Shown here in pieces: positions 41,976 through 53,676 of a stretch of DNA of 64,000 nt. Both the position numbers and the translations under genes were made by a program. Under the pieces are notes generated by a model. That model did no database searches. It was not told where the DNA came from and worked only from the letters and a program-made list of their open reading frames with translations. This DNA is from Pyropia yezoensis (lineage: Eukaryota; Rhodophyta; Bangiophyceae; Bangiales; Bangiaceae). The stretch lies in NCBI GenBank assembly GCA_009829735.1, contig CM020619.1:21023816-21087815 (forward strand). Direction: 5' to 3'. Position 1 is the first letter of the stretch, and each line of letters starts with the position of its first letter.

Positions 41976-43878
41976 ATGGCTGGCGGTGCAGCCCTGCCGC
42001 CGGGGACACCCGACATCCCCCCCGCAAGTATGCCTGATCCCTTCCAATAGCTTACATGTGACTTGTTTATGACATCTGCTGATCACACGGGGCTCCACAC
42101 TAACTGATAGGATGCTCCTCGCCTTCTCTATTTTTTTTTTTGAGTAACATGGTGATTTTTGCTACTCAGACAATACACCCCAAACCACGAACCCATCAGC
42201 TGCGCGACGTCAGCGCGCCATTCGCACCCCATCTCTTCCCACTTGCGGTGCCTGTGGACACCAGAAAGTTGGCCAACATGGCAAGACGCATTATTTTGGG
42301 AACTGTGTACTCGTGGACGGTAGGGTTCAGTGCCCCGCGTCGCTACCACCAAGCCATGCGTTTTACACTGGTGCACCCTGCGGCAATCGGGACTGCCTGT
42401 GCAAGAAGGCGTACGTTACGGAGGATCTCTTTATTGATTGACTGTCTCTTTTATTTTTTGTCTCTCAGATGCTTGCTGTGCGTCATCATGCCGCTTACTT
42501 ACTTTCCTGTGGATTTATTTCTGATCTCTGCTACGTTCTTTGGGGTGGTTGACTGTTTATCTTCGTAGCTGCCGCAAGTGCCGCCGTCTTGGGCATGATC
42601 AGCAGACGATCGCTCTGGACACTAGTTTGTTCAAACGGAACGTCACCGCCGCTGGGGTGTCCTTTACGAAGAAGCCCCACAAGTTTTTGTCGTTTAAGAA
42701 CTACATCTGCCAGGCGTCCACGGCGGAGTTTTTCTCTCAGGAGGTCAGCCGTGCTCGGGCCGAGTATGCTGCCGCAGACGAGGCACTGAATGCCGCAGCG
42801 GCACGTCGCACCGATCTCGTGGCCAACATTGCAGAAGCTGTGGCTCCTGTGTCGTCGACTGTGTCTGCTTTGGTGGCAGCCGAATCGTCTGCGGCGGCTC
42901 TGGCGCCACAGAATGTGGCGGCCACGCGAGAGCAGGCGGAATGTGCTGATCTGGGACTGTCGGCGGTGGCAAGCGCGTTGAGCGGCGCCATCACCGCATC
43001 AACGGGTCGGCCTAGCGGGATCACCTCCGACGATGCTCCTGCGGCGGCATTAGCCACACTGAGTGGGCGACAGCAGGCTGCCGAACGAGTGGGTGCCAAG
43101 CGCCTCAGGGACGCGGCCATTGGCCTATCGGCTCCATCCGGATCGGATCGCCTGTACGTTATGAGTGCACGAATTCAATGGGCGTCTGCAACGCCGTCTT
43201 GTATGTTTCTTGACTTTGCCTGCAACGACCTTCGTCTAACTGTTCTCGTGGAGGTCTCGTTTGATTGCTGTTTCTATTGCTTTCTGATTGTTGTCATGAT
43301 CGTGTCTGTTGCGCGTTTTGAGGCGACAGGAACGAGCGACGGGCTCGTCATGCCGCGGGGCCTGAGCCTGTTTTGCCTCCCCGGCCGAGATCTCCACGGC
43401 GTCTGCGGCTGTCGCCGAGCGAGGCGGCCATGGATCTGGCAGAGTTCATCTTTCAAGATGAGACGGGTGAGCAGCGGGAGGCTTTTCTTGGGCTTGTCAC
43501 GGACGCTGCCAACAAGTACGGCATTCGAGGATCCACGTTGGGTGGGTCTGCGGACGTTAACACAGTTACAGAGCAGCTGTTATCGGGTATAGATGCAACC
43601 GATCTTGCGCGGTCCAGCTACATCGCAAGCTGCGGCGACTGGATTCGTATGTTGCGTGCGCCGTCGAGCTGACCTTTTTTTTTTTTTTTTCTGTCCGTGT
43701 TGTGTGACTTGAGATTAAAGCTTTTCTTGTTCTTTACGCAGTGGCGGTGGCATCGCTGATGCGGGCAGGGGCGGCGCCGGTGGTGGTGGCGGCGGTGGCG
43801 CCGGGGCCGACGCTGGCAGCGGCGACCAAATGGACCGGCGGCAGCCGGCCGCCGCGATTATCGTCAAGGCCACGCTAG
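41976..43878 (+). CDS. Five-exon gene of unknown function with a Cys/His cluster
   Basis: I do not recognise a family. A consistent model joins 41976-42027, 42170-42410, 42569-43200, 43323-43646 and 43742-43878. All four introns (96-158 bp) have GT-AG ends and the phases agree, giving 461 residues. Exons 2-3 hold a dense Cys/His cluster: CGACGHQKVGQHGK, then FGNC, PCGNRDCLC, and, formed only by splicing, KKACRKCRRLGHD. That suits two or more zinc sites, the last resembling a zinc knuckle. Residues 140-300 are Ala-rich and probably helical, starting EVSRARAEYAAADEALNAAA. A C-terminal stretch reads DLAEFIFQDETGEQREAFLG. The introns are short and T-rich, and the gene is AT-richer than its neighbours, with transposon ends close by. 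A mobile-element or recently acquired origin is possible. The exon 3 donor has an alternative at 43153. Confidence 0.6.
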
Positions 43879-45164
43879 TCGCGCCCGCCGCATACCGCGC
43901 GGCGGCGGCGGCGGCGGGGCTAGCCGCCGCCGCCGCCGCCGCGGCTGCTGCCCGCCGCGGCGGCAAGGCGCCGGCGCGGGGTAGCCGCGGCGGCTGCGGC
44001 GGCAGCGGCGGCGGCGGCGGCGGTGGGGGTGGCGGCGACAGCAGGGGCCGCGCGGCCGGCGCGGGCGGTGCCGCGGCGGGCGCCGACCCCCCGCCGCCGC
44101 CGGCGCCCCGCCCCGCGGCGTGGCGTGTCGCGGCCGCGGCGCACCTGCCGTCTCTGCTCTACTTTGTTGCCCCCGCGCATGGCCCGGTCGCGCACAAGCT
44201 GCTGCCGCTGCCACGGCTGCCGTGGCTCGCGGGGGGGGGGGTGCCGGCGGCAGGGGAGGCGGCGGGCGAGGGGGGGGGGGGGGGGACGCTGCGCTGTTGG
44301 ATGGCGCGCCGCCCCCGCGGCGGCCTGCCGCGGCGGCCGGGGAGCGGGGGCGCAAGGGCCCGGCCGTTGCCGCCGCGGCGGCGGCGGTCCGGGGCAGCAA
44401 GCGCGCCCGCACCGCGCCGCCATGGCAGTCCCGCTCACTGCCCGCCAAGACGGCGGCGGCGGCGACGCGGCCGCCGGGGGCGGGTGCGGCCACGCGGGTG
44501 GCAACGACGGCGGCGGCGACGACGAAGGTGGGGGCGGCGGCGGCGGCACCCCCCCCCCCCCCCGAAACCCCCCCTTCCTCGGTGGCCGTCACCCCCGCCG
44601 ACGCCGACGCCGCCACCGAGGCCGCCACCGTCGCGGCGCTGCGTGGCGCCGCCATGGCGCCGCCGGCGCCGCCGGCCCCGCCGCCCTCTGCGCCTGGCTC
44701 CACGCCCGCCGCGGCCGGGACGCTTCGTGCGAGGCGGTCCTTGCGGGCGGCGGCGGCCTCGCCAAAATTGTCGCCCGCGTTGCGTGCTGGAGGGTGGGGG
44801 GGGGGGGGGGGGGGCGCACTGCCGCGAGTCATCCAGGTGGGTGGGCTGAGGAAGGACGCGGCGGCGCTGGGGCGGACAGGGGCCGGGGGGGGGGGGGGGG
44901 GGCGGTTTACGGGCGGGGGGGGGGGAGGGGGGGCACGGTGACTCCGCCGGCCTTTCTCGCCGAGCCGCCGTCGCCGCCGCCGCCGGACGCCGCCGCCGCC
45001 CCCGAGGCGGTCACCATCCTCACACACCCCGACACGCAGCCACAACTACAAGTGCGCCTCCGCCGCGCGCTCGACACGTCCGCAACTACAAGTGCGCTTC
45101 CGCCGCGCGCTCGACACGGCCGCCGCCGCGGTGACCGCCGCCGCCGCCGCCTTCCACGCCACTC

Positions 45165-45201
<37 letters not shown>

Positions 45202-46003
45202 ACGCCGCCGCCGCCGCGGCCGCCGCCGCCTCCGAGACGGTCATCATCCTCACCCACCCCGACGCGCAGCCGCAACTACAAGTGCGCCTCCGCCGCGCGC
45301 TCGACACGGCCGCCGCCGCGGTGACCGCCGCCGCCGCCGCCACCCCCGCCACTCCCACCGCCGCCGTCGCCGCCACCGCGCCCGGCGATGGCACCCTCCC
45401 GCCCCCCCCCCGCGGGCGGCGCCCGCGTGGGCGGGCTACACGCTCCTGCTCATCGCGTCGCACGCGCTGCGGCCGCCGCCGGCGGGGTCGGGGCCGGAAG
45501 GGCACGCCGCCGCCCGGCTGGCGCTCCAGGCCGCCGTCGGCGCCACGCCCCGGGGGTGGTGGGGGGGGGCGCCCGCGGCTGGCGCGGGCGGTGGCCGGCA
45601 CGGCGGCGACGGCGGTGACGGCAACAGCGACGGCGGCGACACCGGCAAAGACGGCAGCCGCGTCGACACGCCCCCGCCCCCCGTGCCGTTCAAAGCGACG
45701 GCCGCAATTGGCCTCCCCCCCCCCCCCCCCAACGCGCTCGCCGCGGCGCTGCGCCTGCGCCCCCCCGCCACCCCTCCCTGGTCACCCGCCGCGGTAGCCG
45801 CCCTTGCCGCCGCGGCGCGCACGTGCCGCGGGACACCGCCGCAGCCGTCGTCGCTGCCGCCGTCCCCGCAACAGGTGCGACAGCTACTGCCGCCGACACC
45901 GCCCCCACTTCCGCCGCCGCCACCCCCGCCGATGCGCCTGCGGGCACGGCGGCGGGGTCTGTCGCAGCGACCGTGGCGGTCGGACACGGAAAGAGGAAAC
46001 TGA
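43830..46003 (+). CDS. Coding-like Ala-rich region, structure unresolved
   Basis: The plus strand carries protein-like stretches in more than one frame: AAWRVAAAAHLPSLLYFVAP near 44115-44180, RGSKRARTAPPWQSRSLP near 44390-44440, ILTHPDAQPQLQVRLRRALD near 45245-45305, and AGYTLLLIASHALRPP near 45435-45485. Between them lie Gly, Ala and Pro runs, and the frame changes next to long G or C runs (44232, 44275, 44800, 44885, 45405). I cannot tell introns from homopolymer errors. I know no family with these segments. A basic KRAR patch hints at a nuclear protein. The left end overlaps the last exon of the preceding gene, so the true start is probably further right. Confidence 0.3.
45003..45345. repeat. 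Partial tandem duplication inside the Ala-rich region
   Basis: The segment encoding ILTHPDxQPQLQVRLRRALD occurs at 45003-45078 and 45233-45310. A shorter copy of its second half lies at 45079-45120. The flanking GCC-repeat DNA is duplicated too. The copies differ at a few bases, mostly silent in this frame, which is mild support for coding. Confidence 0.7.
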
Positions 46004-46749
46004 GGATCCAGACGAGACGACGAGAGGCCGCGGGGTGGGCGTGGCAGGAAGGGGAAGGGGGAGGGGGGTGTGCCTACCGAGCGGGGGAGGCGAGGGGTGG
46101 GACGCCACCCCCCACTACCCCCTCTCCCTCCCACGTAGCCAGCCGGCACGGCGCCGTCCCCTCCTCCCGCCCCCACACCGGTGAAAACCGCCGCCCCCCC
46201 CCCCCCCTTCCCCCCCAGCCGCCACGCCGGCTGTAGCGGCCGCCACCGACGCCGCCGCCGCGGCATGAGGGTCGGGGCGGCTCTCCGCGCGCGCGGGGTG
46301 GCTGGGGGAGGGGTGGCTGTGGCGGGGGCGCCCGCTTCTCGTCGCGGCGACGGTGGAGGGGGGGTGGAGGGGTACCGCCGTGGCCGGCGGGGGGGGGGGG
46401 GTGGAGGGGGGGGGGGGGGGGTGCTGGGGGCGTTGGGCGCCTCCGCGGATTAGGTGGTAGCGCCGGGGGGGGGGGGGAGGGGGGGAATGGGCTGCGTGGA
46501 CCGTCTGGGCGACGGCAATTGTGAACGCCGACGACCTGTGCCGCGCGATAGCGCTGCTGCGCGCCGGCCGCCGGTGGGGCGGCGCGGGGCCCGGCAGCGG
46601 CAGTAGCGACGGCGACAGCGACGACGGCCATGGGTGGGGGGCGGTGGCCGCCGCGGGCGCTGCGGTCCCCCCCCCCGCGGCGTTTGACGGCGGCTGGCCG
46701 CCCGCCGCGGCTGTGCTGCGGCAGCTGGTGGCGACGGCCCCCCCCTCCC
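46004..46749. other. Low-complexity spacer
   Basis: The stretch has long C and G runs (46195-46210, 46390-46425, 46460-46480). I see no gene. It probably separates the convergent ends of the two unresolved coding regions. Confidence 0.35.
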
Positions 46750-49236
46750 TCACCCCCGACGCGCCCTCCACCGCCGACAGGGGCGGCGGCGGCAGCGGCG
46801 GCGGCCGCCGCGGCGCTCGCCCCCTTGCGCGTAGCGGCCACGGCGGCCGGCGGCGGCGTCGGCGGGGGTGGCTGCGGCGACGGCCGCAAGGCGCACCTCG
46901 CGACGGGGCTGGGCGTCTACGCCGCGGCGGCGGCGGCGGCGGCCGAGGCGATGGCGGCGGAGGCGGCGGCGGCGGCGGCGGCAGCGGATGCGGCCGCCGC
47001 GGCGGGCACGCGGGTGGCGGCGGCGGGGGGCCACCACCGGCTGGTCCATGGTGGCGGCGGGCAACGAAGGGGCTGCCGCCGACGCGGAGGCGGCGGCGGC
47101 GGCGGCGGCGGCGGCGACGGGCGCGAGCGCCGAGTCCGCCGCCGCGGCGATGGTGTCGCGGGGGACGCATGGCAGGCGGGCGGGTGGCTCGGCAAGGACC
47201 GCCGCGCGCAGCGCCGCGGCGTCGGGCGGCGACCGGTGGGAGAGGCCACCGCCGCCGCCGCTACCGCCGTCGCCACCGTCGGCGCCGTCGGCCGACGGCG
47301 CCGCCGCCGCCGCGGCCGCCGCCGCCGCAGCGCCCGCGGCTGGCACGCGCCTCAACAGCCGCAGCGCGACGAGGCGCGCCGCGACCGCCCGGTGCGGCCC
47401 CGTCGCAACGACCGCGACCACCGCGTCGGCATCCGTGGCGACGGCGGCGACCGCCGCACCGTCAGCGTCGTCGTCCCCCTTTTCCGCGTCGGCGAGGGGG
47501 AGCCAGGCCGCCGCCGCGGCGCCACCGGCGGCGGCGTCGTCGTCCCGTCCCGCGACGGCCGCCGACAGCGCGCGGGCGCGGAGGCGGAGGCCGCCCCGGG
47601 TCCCCGCCGGCGGCGCGCCGCCCGCCGTGGTGAGCGCGTCAAGCGCCGTGACGAGCCGGCCGAGCCACGCGCGACGCTGCTCCGCCGTCGGCGGCGGCTC
47701 CTCCCCCACTCCAGCCCCGGCGGCACCTCCTCTCTATCCGCCGCGGCGGCGGCCACCGCCGCGGCGGGGGCGGCCGGCACAGCGGCGGTGGCGGCAGCGG
47801 CGGCCGAGGCGGTGGCGGCGGCGGCGGCTGCGGGGGCGGCGGCGGATGTGGCCGCCGCGGCGGGCGCGCGGGTGGCGGCGGCGGGGGTGCTGGCCGCCGC
47901 GGCGGGCGGCGTTGGTGGCGGCGGCGGTTGAGAAAGGGCGCGTATGTCGCCCGTCGCGCGGGCCGCGCGGCTGGCGGTGGCGCTCGGGGTGGGGCTGCCG
48001 CCCTCCCCTGCTGTCGGTGCGTCGGCGGGGGCGGCTGGGGAGGGCGGGGGGAAGGGGAGGGGGGAGGGGGGGGGGGAGTGGCAGGGTGAGCTGGGCGCGG
48101 GTGCCGTCGCCGCCGCGGCTGATGCGGCGGCGGCGGGGTACTGGCCGCGATGGATGGGGGGATGGGGGGGGTGGCCGGCTGGGCAGCGCGGTGGCCGGCG
48201 CTTGCCGCACCGGTGGTGGCCATGGTGAGGGGGGGGGATGGGGAGGTGGGGGGGGAGGGAGGGGGAGGGCGCGCGCGAGGCCATGGACGTACAACGGCAG
48301 TGGCAGTAAAAGTATGGATGGAATATAAAGAAATAAGCACGCAAAACACCCACGCAAGACCAATACAACACGACGCGACACCAGCCATACGCCTAGCGGT
48401 GGCGCCCCCCCCCCCCGACCTCCCGAAGACTCGTTCAGCAGCCGCCCGCCGCTGCAGCAGCCCCCCCCCCCACCTCGCCCACATACGCCCACCGCCAGGG
48501 CGCGGCCCCCCCCCCCTCCACGACGGGCGCCCCCCGCCGCAGGTCCCACCCCCACACCGCCGCCCAGCGGCGCGCCTCCGCCGCCGCCGCCACCGCCGCC
48601 GCCGCCCACCCACCACCCACCCGCCCGCCCCGTTGGCCGACCCCACGCCGCCGCCGTGGCAAATGCGTCGGCGAGGCGCCGCGCGACGAGCCGCGGCGCC
48701 GCCGCCTCCGAGGCCGCTGCCGCTGGTGTCGCCGCCGCCGGGAAGGCGGCCGCCGCCGTCGCGTCGTCCGGGCCGAGCCCGCCAGCGGCGGGGGGGGCGG
48801 CGCGGCGGCGGCGGCGGCAGCCGGCCACCGCTGTCGCCGCCGCTACCCCCGCCTTGGTCACCGCCCCGCCGCAGGGGGCGGCAACACCCCCCCCAACGCC
48901 GCTGACGCCGCCGCGGGTGCGCCGCCGCTTGCGCGGCGGCGGCGGCGGCCGGCTAGTGGGCGTGGCGGCCGCCGCCGCCGCCGCGGGCGCCGGCGGGGTG
49001 GCCGGCGGGGCTGGCGTGGTGGCGGCGGCCGGCGACGGCGGCGTCCGTGGCGTCGCGTCCCCCCCGCCCGACGAGGCGGACTCGTCGAGGGCGACGGTCC
49101 TGGGCGTGGCGGGGATGGCGGGGTAGAAGGTCTTAAGGGGCTTGGCAGGGGTGGCGGCGGCGGCGGCGGGGGGGGGGATGGCCTTGGCGGTGGTGTGGGG
49201 GGGGGCTGTGGCGGGGGGGGCGCCGCGCGTGTCCAT
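46750..49236 (-). CDS. Low-complexity, probably nuclear protein, structure unresolved
   Basis: I recognise no family. A start at 49236 opens MDTRGAPPATAPP, then KPLKTFYPAIPATPRTVALD and a strong nuclear-signal-like patch (PPPRKRRRTRGG). Ala-rich helices follow down to about 48650. An AT-richer block at 48290-48400 with splice-like ends is probably an intron. Another frame at 47709-46990 then reads AEQRRAWLGRLVTALDALT, RGGLRLRARALSAAV and ARLVALRLLRRV, which look like genuine helices. The two parts are in different frames with G/C runs between, so the exact joins are uncertain. The basic patch suggests the nucleus. No function is proposed. Confidence 0.33.
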
Positions 49237-50533
49237 GGCAGCAGCCGGGAGGGGGGGGTGGGTGAGGGTGTGGGGTGTCTTGACCGTCGGCTGGCATGGG
49301 CGGTGGTGGTACCGAGCGGTGACGGTGGTGGTGGTGGGCAGGGATCACTTTGCAGGTGCTTGGCCAACACCGACGACGACGGACGGCGAGCGGCAGCTCG
49401 GGTCTTGCGTGGTGGAGACGTCGAAGGCCGATGGTTCCCAGCTGCCCCCCGCCGCCCACCCGCGGCCGCCTATACAGACCCAGCGGCGGCGCCATCCCCC
49501 CCGTCCCAGCCCTCCCCACCAACGCCCAGCCGGTATCCCCGCCCACCCCCTGCCGTTGCCCCTCCGCCGGCGCCCGCGGGCCCGGCACCCCCCCCCACCG
49601 CAGCCGGCCCGGTCCGCGGCCGCCCACCCCGCCGGCGCCAGCTGCGTGCGTGTGTGGTGGGCAGCGGCCGCCGGCGCGGCTTCTACCCCCGCCCCCCCAC
49701 CCGGAGCGGCGGCTGCGCGCCCGCAGCGGCGGGGGATGCGGGTCGGGCGGGGAAAAATCTGCGGGCGGCCGCGCTCCCCCTCACCTGTAGGGCGATGGAC
49801 CGGCGGGGGGGCCGGCGGCGACGGCGTTCACCCCCCCCCCCCCCCCCCCCACGCCTCCTCCCCTCACGATACCGCTGCCGACGGGTGGCCACCGGCGGGG
49901 GTGGGGGGTGTGACCCCCACCGGTAGGCCCGCAGCCGCGATCGCCCGCCGGATGAGCCGCCCGGCGGCGGCGTGGGGGTGGGCCGCAGCCGCCCGCGGCG
50001 GGCGGCGCGAGAAACGCACGCGGCGTCGGCGCCTCACGCCGGGTGTCTCTCCCCCTCCCCCCCTGCTTCACGCCGCCGCAGGCGGCGGCCGCGGCGGCCA
50101 TCACCACCAACCAAGCAGCTCGCCTGGGGCGGCAGCGGCCGCTGCAAGTGACGGCGCCGCCCACGCCCACGCCGCCGCCGGGGTGCCCGCCACGCGCCGC
50201 CAGGGGCGCGGCCTTGGATAAGCAAATAGGCACACGGCGGCGGCAACAGATACGTGTATGCCAACCGCAGGCGGTGTGGCGGCCTCGGGGGATAGAGGTG
50301 GAAGAGCGGGGGGGGGGAGGGGGTCAACAGCTCGCCGACGCCTTGTGTCTGTAAGCAAGGGGGGGGGGGGGGGGGGGGGGGGGGGGCGGCGGCAGCGGCG
50401 CGGCCGCGGCTGTCGTCCCGCTCCCCCCGCCCCGCCCGCGCCGACAGGCGGCGCCACCTCTCAGCCTCACGTCAGGCCAGCGGCGGCGGGCGGGCGTACG
50501 TCAGCGCACGCTGCCGGCGGCGGCGTGAGCGTG
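49237..50533. other. GC-rich intergenic region
   Basis: I see no supportable gene. The region includes a run of about 30 G from 50358. It should hold the promoter of the minus-strand gene on the left and the 3' end of the Tonsoku-like gene on the right. Confidence 0.35.
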
Positions 50534-53500
50534 TCATGCGGCGGGAGGGGCTGGAAGCGGGGGGGGGGGGGTGGCCGCGACGCGACACGCTGGCTGCCTG
50601 CAGCTGGCGGCGGCAGGGGAGGGGGGGGAGGCCCGCGTCGTCGTCCCCCCCCAGCAGTCCCCCGCACCCAGCGCACACCCACACACCCACCCACACAAGC
50701 CCGGCGGCGCTCTTCCCCCCACAGCCCTCACCGCACTGTAGGCAAACGGTGTGGGGGCGGGCACAGCGGACGCGGCTGGCGGCAGCCAGAGGGGCGGCCC
50801 GGCCGGGTCCGCCGCGCCGCCGCCGCCGCCGGCGCCCCGCCACCTCCCCCACCCCACCACGCGCGCGGCGAGGCGCATCAGAAACGCGGGAGGCAGCACG
50901 TTGCGGTAGAGGCGGAAGGCGGTGACCCCCCCTTCCCGAAGCAGCGCCGCGACGCCCGTGGCAACGCCGTCCACCGCCGCGTCGCCGCCGCCGCCGGGGC
51001 CACCGGAGGACGCGGCCAGGACGCGGCGGCCGCCCAGGCCCGACGCCGCGGGGGGCGACGCCGCCGCCGCCGCGAGGCGCCGGAAGCCACCCGCGCCCAC
51101 GCCAGTGGCGGAGAGGTCGAGATCGGCGAGAGCGCTAAAGGGGCCGCACGCGCCAGCGGCGTCGCCCGCCGTGCCGCCGCCGCCGGTGCCGTCGTCGCCG
51201 AGGACGTCGCCGGTGCCGTCGCCTTCGCCGTCGCCGTCACCGTCGCCGTCACCGTCGCCGTCACCGTTGCCGTCGCCGGTGCCCTCGCCATCGCTACCAG
51301 CAGCACCAGCACCACCATTGCCACCACCACCAGCACCACCGCCCAGGCCGGTACCGCCCACGCCAAAGCCGCCACCCCGTTCACCAACGCCCTCCCCCCC
51401 CCCCCCCTCCCCCCCCCTGTCGCGCAGCGGCAGCGCTCGCGGCGGCGGCGGACACCAGCCGCGCCGCCGTCGCGTCCGTCAGGCGCACGTTGGCGGCCAG
51501 CCGCAGCACGCGCAGCGGCGTGGCCGCCCGCGCCGCCACGTCGAGCAGCCGCCCAACGTCCCCGTCGGCCACGTCGGCGCCCGTCAGGTCCACCACCCCA
51601 CACGGGCCCCCGCCGGGGGGGGCCGCCGCCGCGCTGCCGCCGCCGTCGCCACCGCCGCCGCCGCCGCCGCCGCCGCCGTCGCGGCCGCCGCCGCCGCGGC
51701 GGGCAGCCTCCTCCTGCGAGGCGGCCTCCTCCGACCCGCCCGGCTCGGCGCACGCGGCGTTATCCCCCCCCCCCATGCCAGCGGCGGGCGCGTCCGCGAC
51801 CGAACACGCTGCCACGATGGCCGGCAGCCCCACCCCCCCCCATCCCCGCGGCACGCCACCGCGTACGCGGCGGCGAGCCCCAGCCGGCGCACCGCCCCCG
51901 CCTCGGCGGCGTACACCCCCCCCGCGGACCCGTCGGGCGGCGGCGGCCCGACGCGCACCACCCCCGGTGGTGCGACCGCCACCGCCGCCCTGTGCACTTC
52001 GGCGAGCGCGGCTGTGACGCGGGCGGTGAGCCACGCGGCGGTGCCGGGGGTGGCCGCTTCCGCCGCGGCGGCCGCGCCAGCGGGGGGGGACCCGGCGGGG
52101 ATGGGGCTGACAACCCACTCGTCTGCCCGGCCGGGCCGCCGCACCACGACGCGGGCGGTGGTGGCGGCGGCGGTGGCCGCCGCCGCCGCCGCCACGTAAG
52201 TCGTGGGCCACGGGTGATATGCGCCGCCGACGGTGCCGCCGCCGCTCCTCCCCCCCATACCTCCCCCCCCCCCACTACCGCCACCTCCCCCCCACCACCA
52301 CCACCACCACCACCACCACCACCACCGCCGCCGCCCCCACCGCCCAGCCGCGTCGGCGGCGCCAGCGGCATCAGCGCGAGCGACGGCGGCGGGCAGAGCG
52401 GCACAGCGTCTGCAGCCGCCGCGGCGGCAGCGTCGGCGTCCGACCCGCCCGAGCTACCCCACCCCCCCCCCCCCCCCCCCCCCTCCCACCCACCGACGCC
52501 CAGTCATCCTCGCTCCCCCTCCCGCCCCCGCCAGCATCGGCGTGCCAGCCGTGGCCAGGCGCCCCCATCCCCCCCACCAGACGCCCCTGGCAATAACCGC
52601 TGGCGGCGGCGGCGGGCGCGCCCCCCGCCCCCCCCCGCGGCCGCGGGCGGCGGGCCGCCCCCCCCGCGGCGGCGGGCCAGCGGGCGCCATCGTCGACGAG
52701 GAAGCCGTCGAGCGGGTCGGCCGCGGCGCGCCCACACCGCCACCGCCGCAGCTTGGCCGACCGCCCGCCCGCCGCCGCGGGGGGGGGGGGGACGCGCCGC
52801 GGCCACCTGCCGACGGCCGCCGGAGCCGCCCGCCGGGGCGGCCGCGGCGGCCGCCCGCCGCGTGCCGCCGCGGCGGCGACGACGTGTACATCGAGGACGA
52901 CCCGCCGCCGCCATCACCGCCACCACCGCCGCCGCCGCCACCGCCGCCACCGCCGCCGCAGTCAACGTCCGAGTCAGCCGCGTCCCCCCCCCCCTCCCCC
53001 CCCCACCCCAGTCCCCCCCCCCTCCCCCCAAAGTCCTCCATCCCGTCGTTCACGATGCCATATACCGGCTCGTCGTCCGCCTCGCCTTGCGCCTCGTCGC
53101 ACCCCCCATCGTCCCCACAAGCCCCCCCCCCGGCGGTCTCCTCCCCCTCCAACGACGCCTCCCGTCGCGGCCACCGCCGCCGGAACGTCCCCTCCCGCCC
53201 CCGCCGTGGCCCCGCCGGATGCGCCTCGCGTCCCCCACGGCGGAGGCGGCGGCGGCGCCCCCCCCCCCCCCCCCCCCGCGTCGCTGTCGCCACTCCCCGC
53301 GGCGGCGGCGGCGGCGCAGCCAGCCCCCCCCCCCACCTGGCTGCCGCCGCCGCCCCGGGCGGACCCATCGTGCGCGTCCAGAGAGCCGACGGCGGCACCC
53401 CCCCCCCACCCCGCCCCCCCGCGGGGCCATCCCACATGAGCGCCTCGAGCGCGCGCGCCGCCGCCGCGTCCGCCGCCGGGTCCACCGGCGCCGCCGCTCC

Positions 53501-53639
53501 GTCCGCAGCGTCGCCGCCGGCCGCGGCCGCCGCCGTCGTGGCCGCCGCCGTCGCTGCCTTGGCCGCCGTCCGCGCGCGCAGCTCGGCGCGGGCGGCGTCC
53601 ACCTCGGTGGCAAGTGCGGCCGCCGCCGCGAGCCCCAGC

Positions 53640-53676
<37 letters not shown>

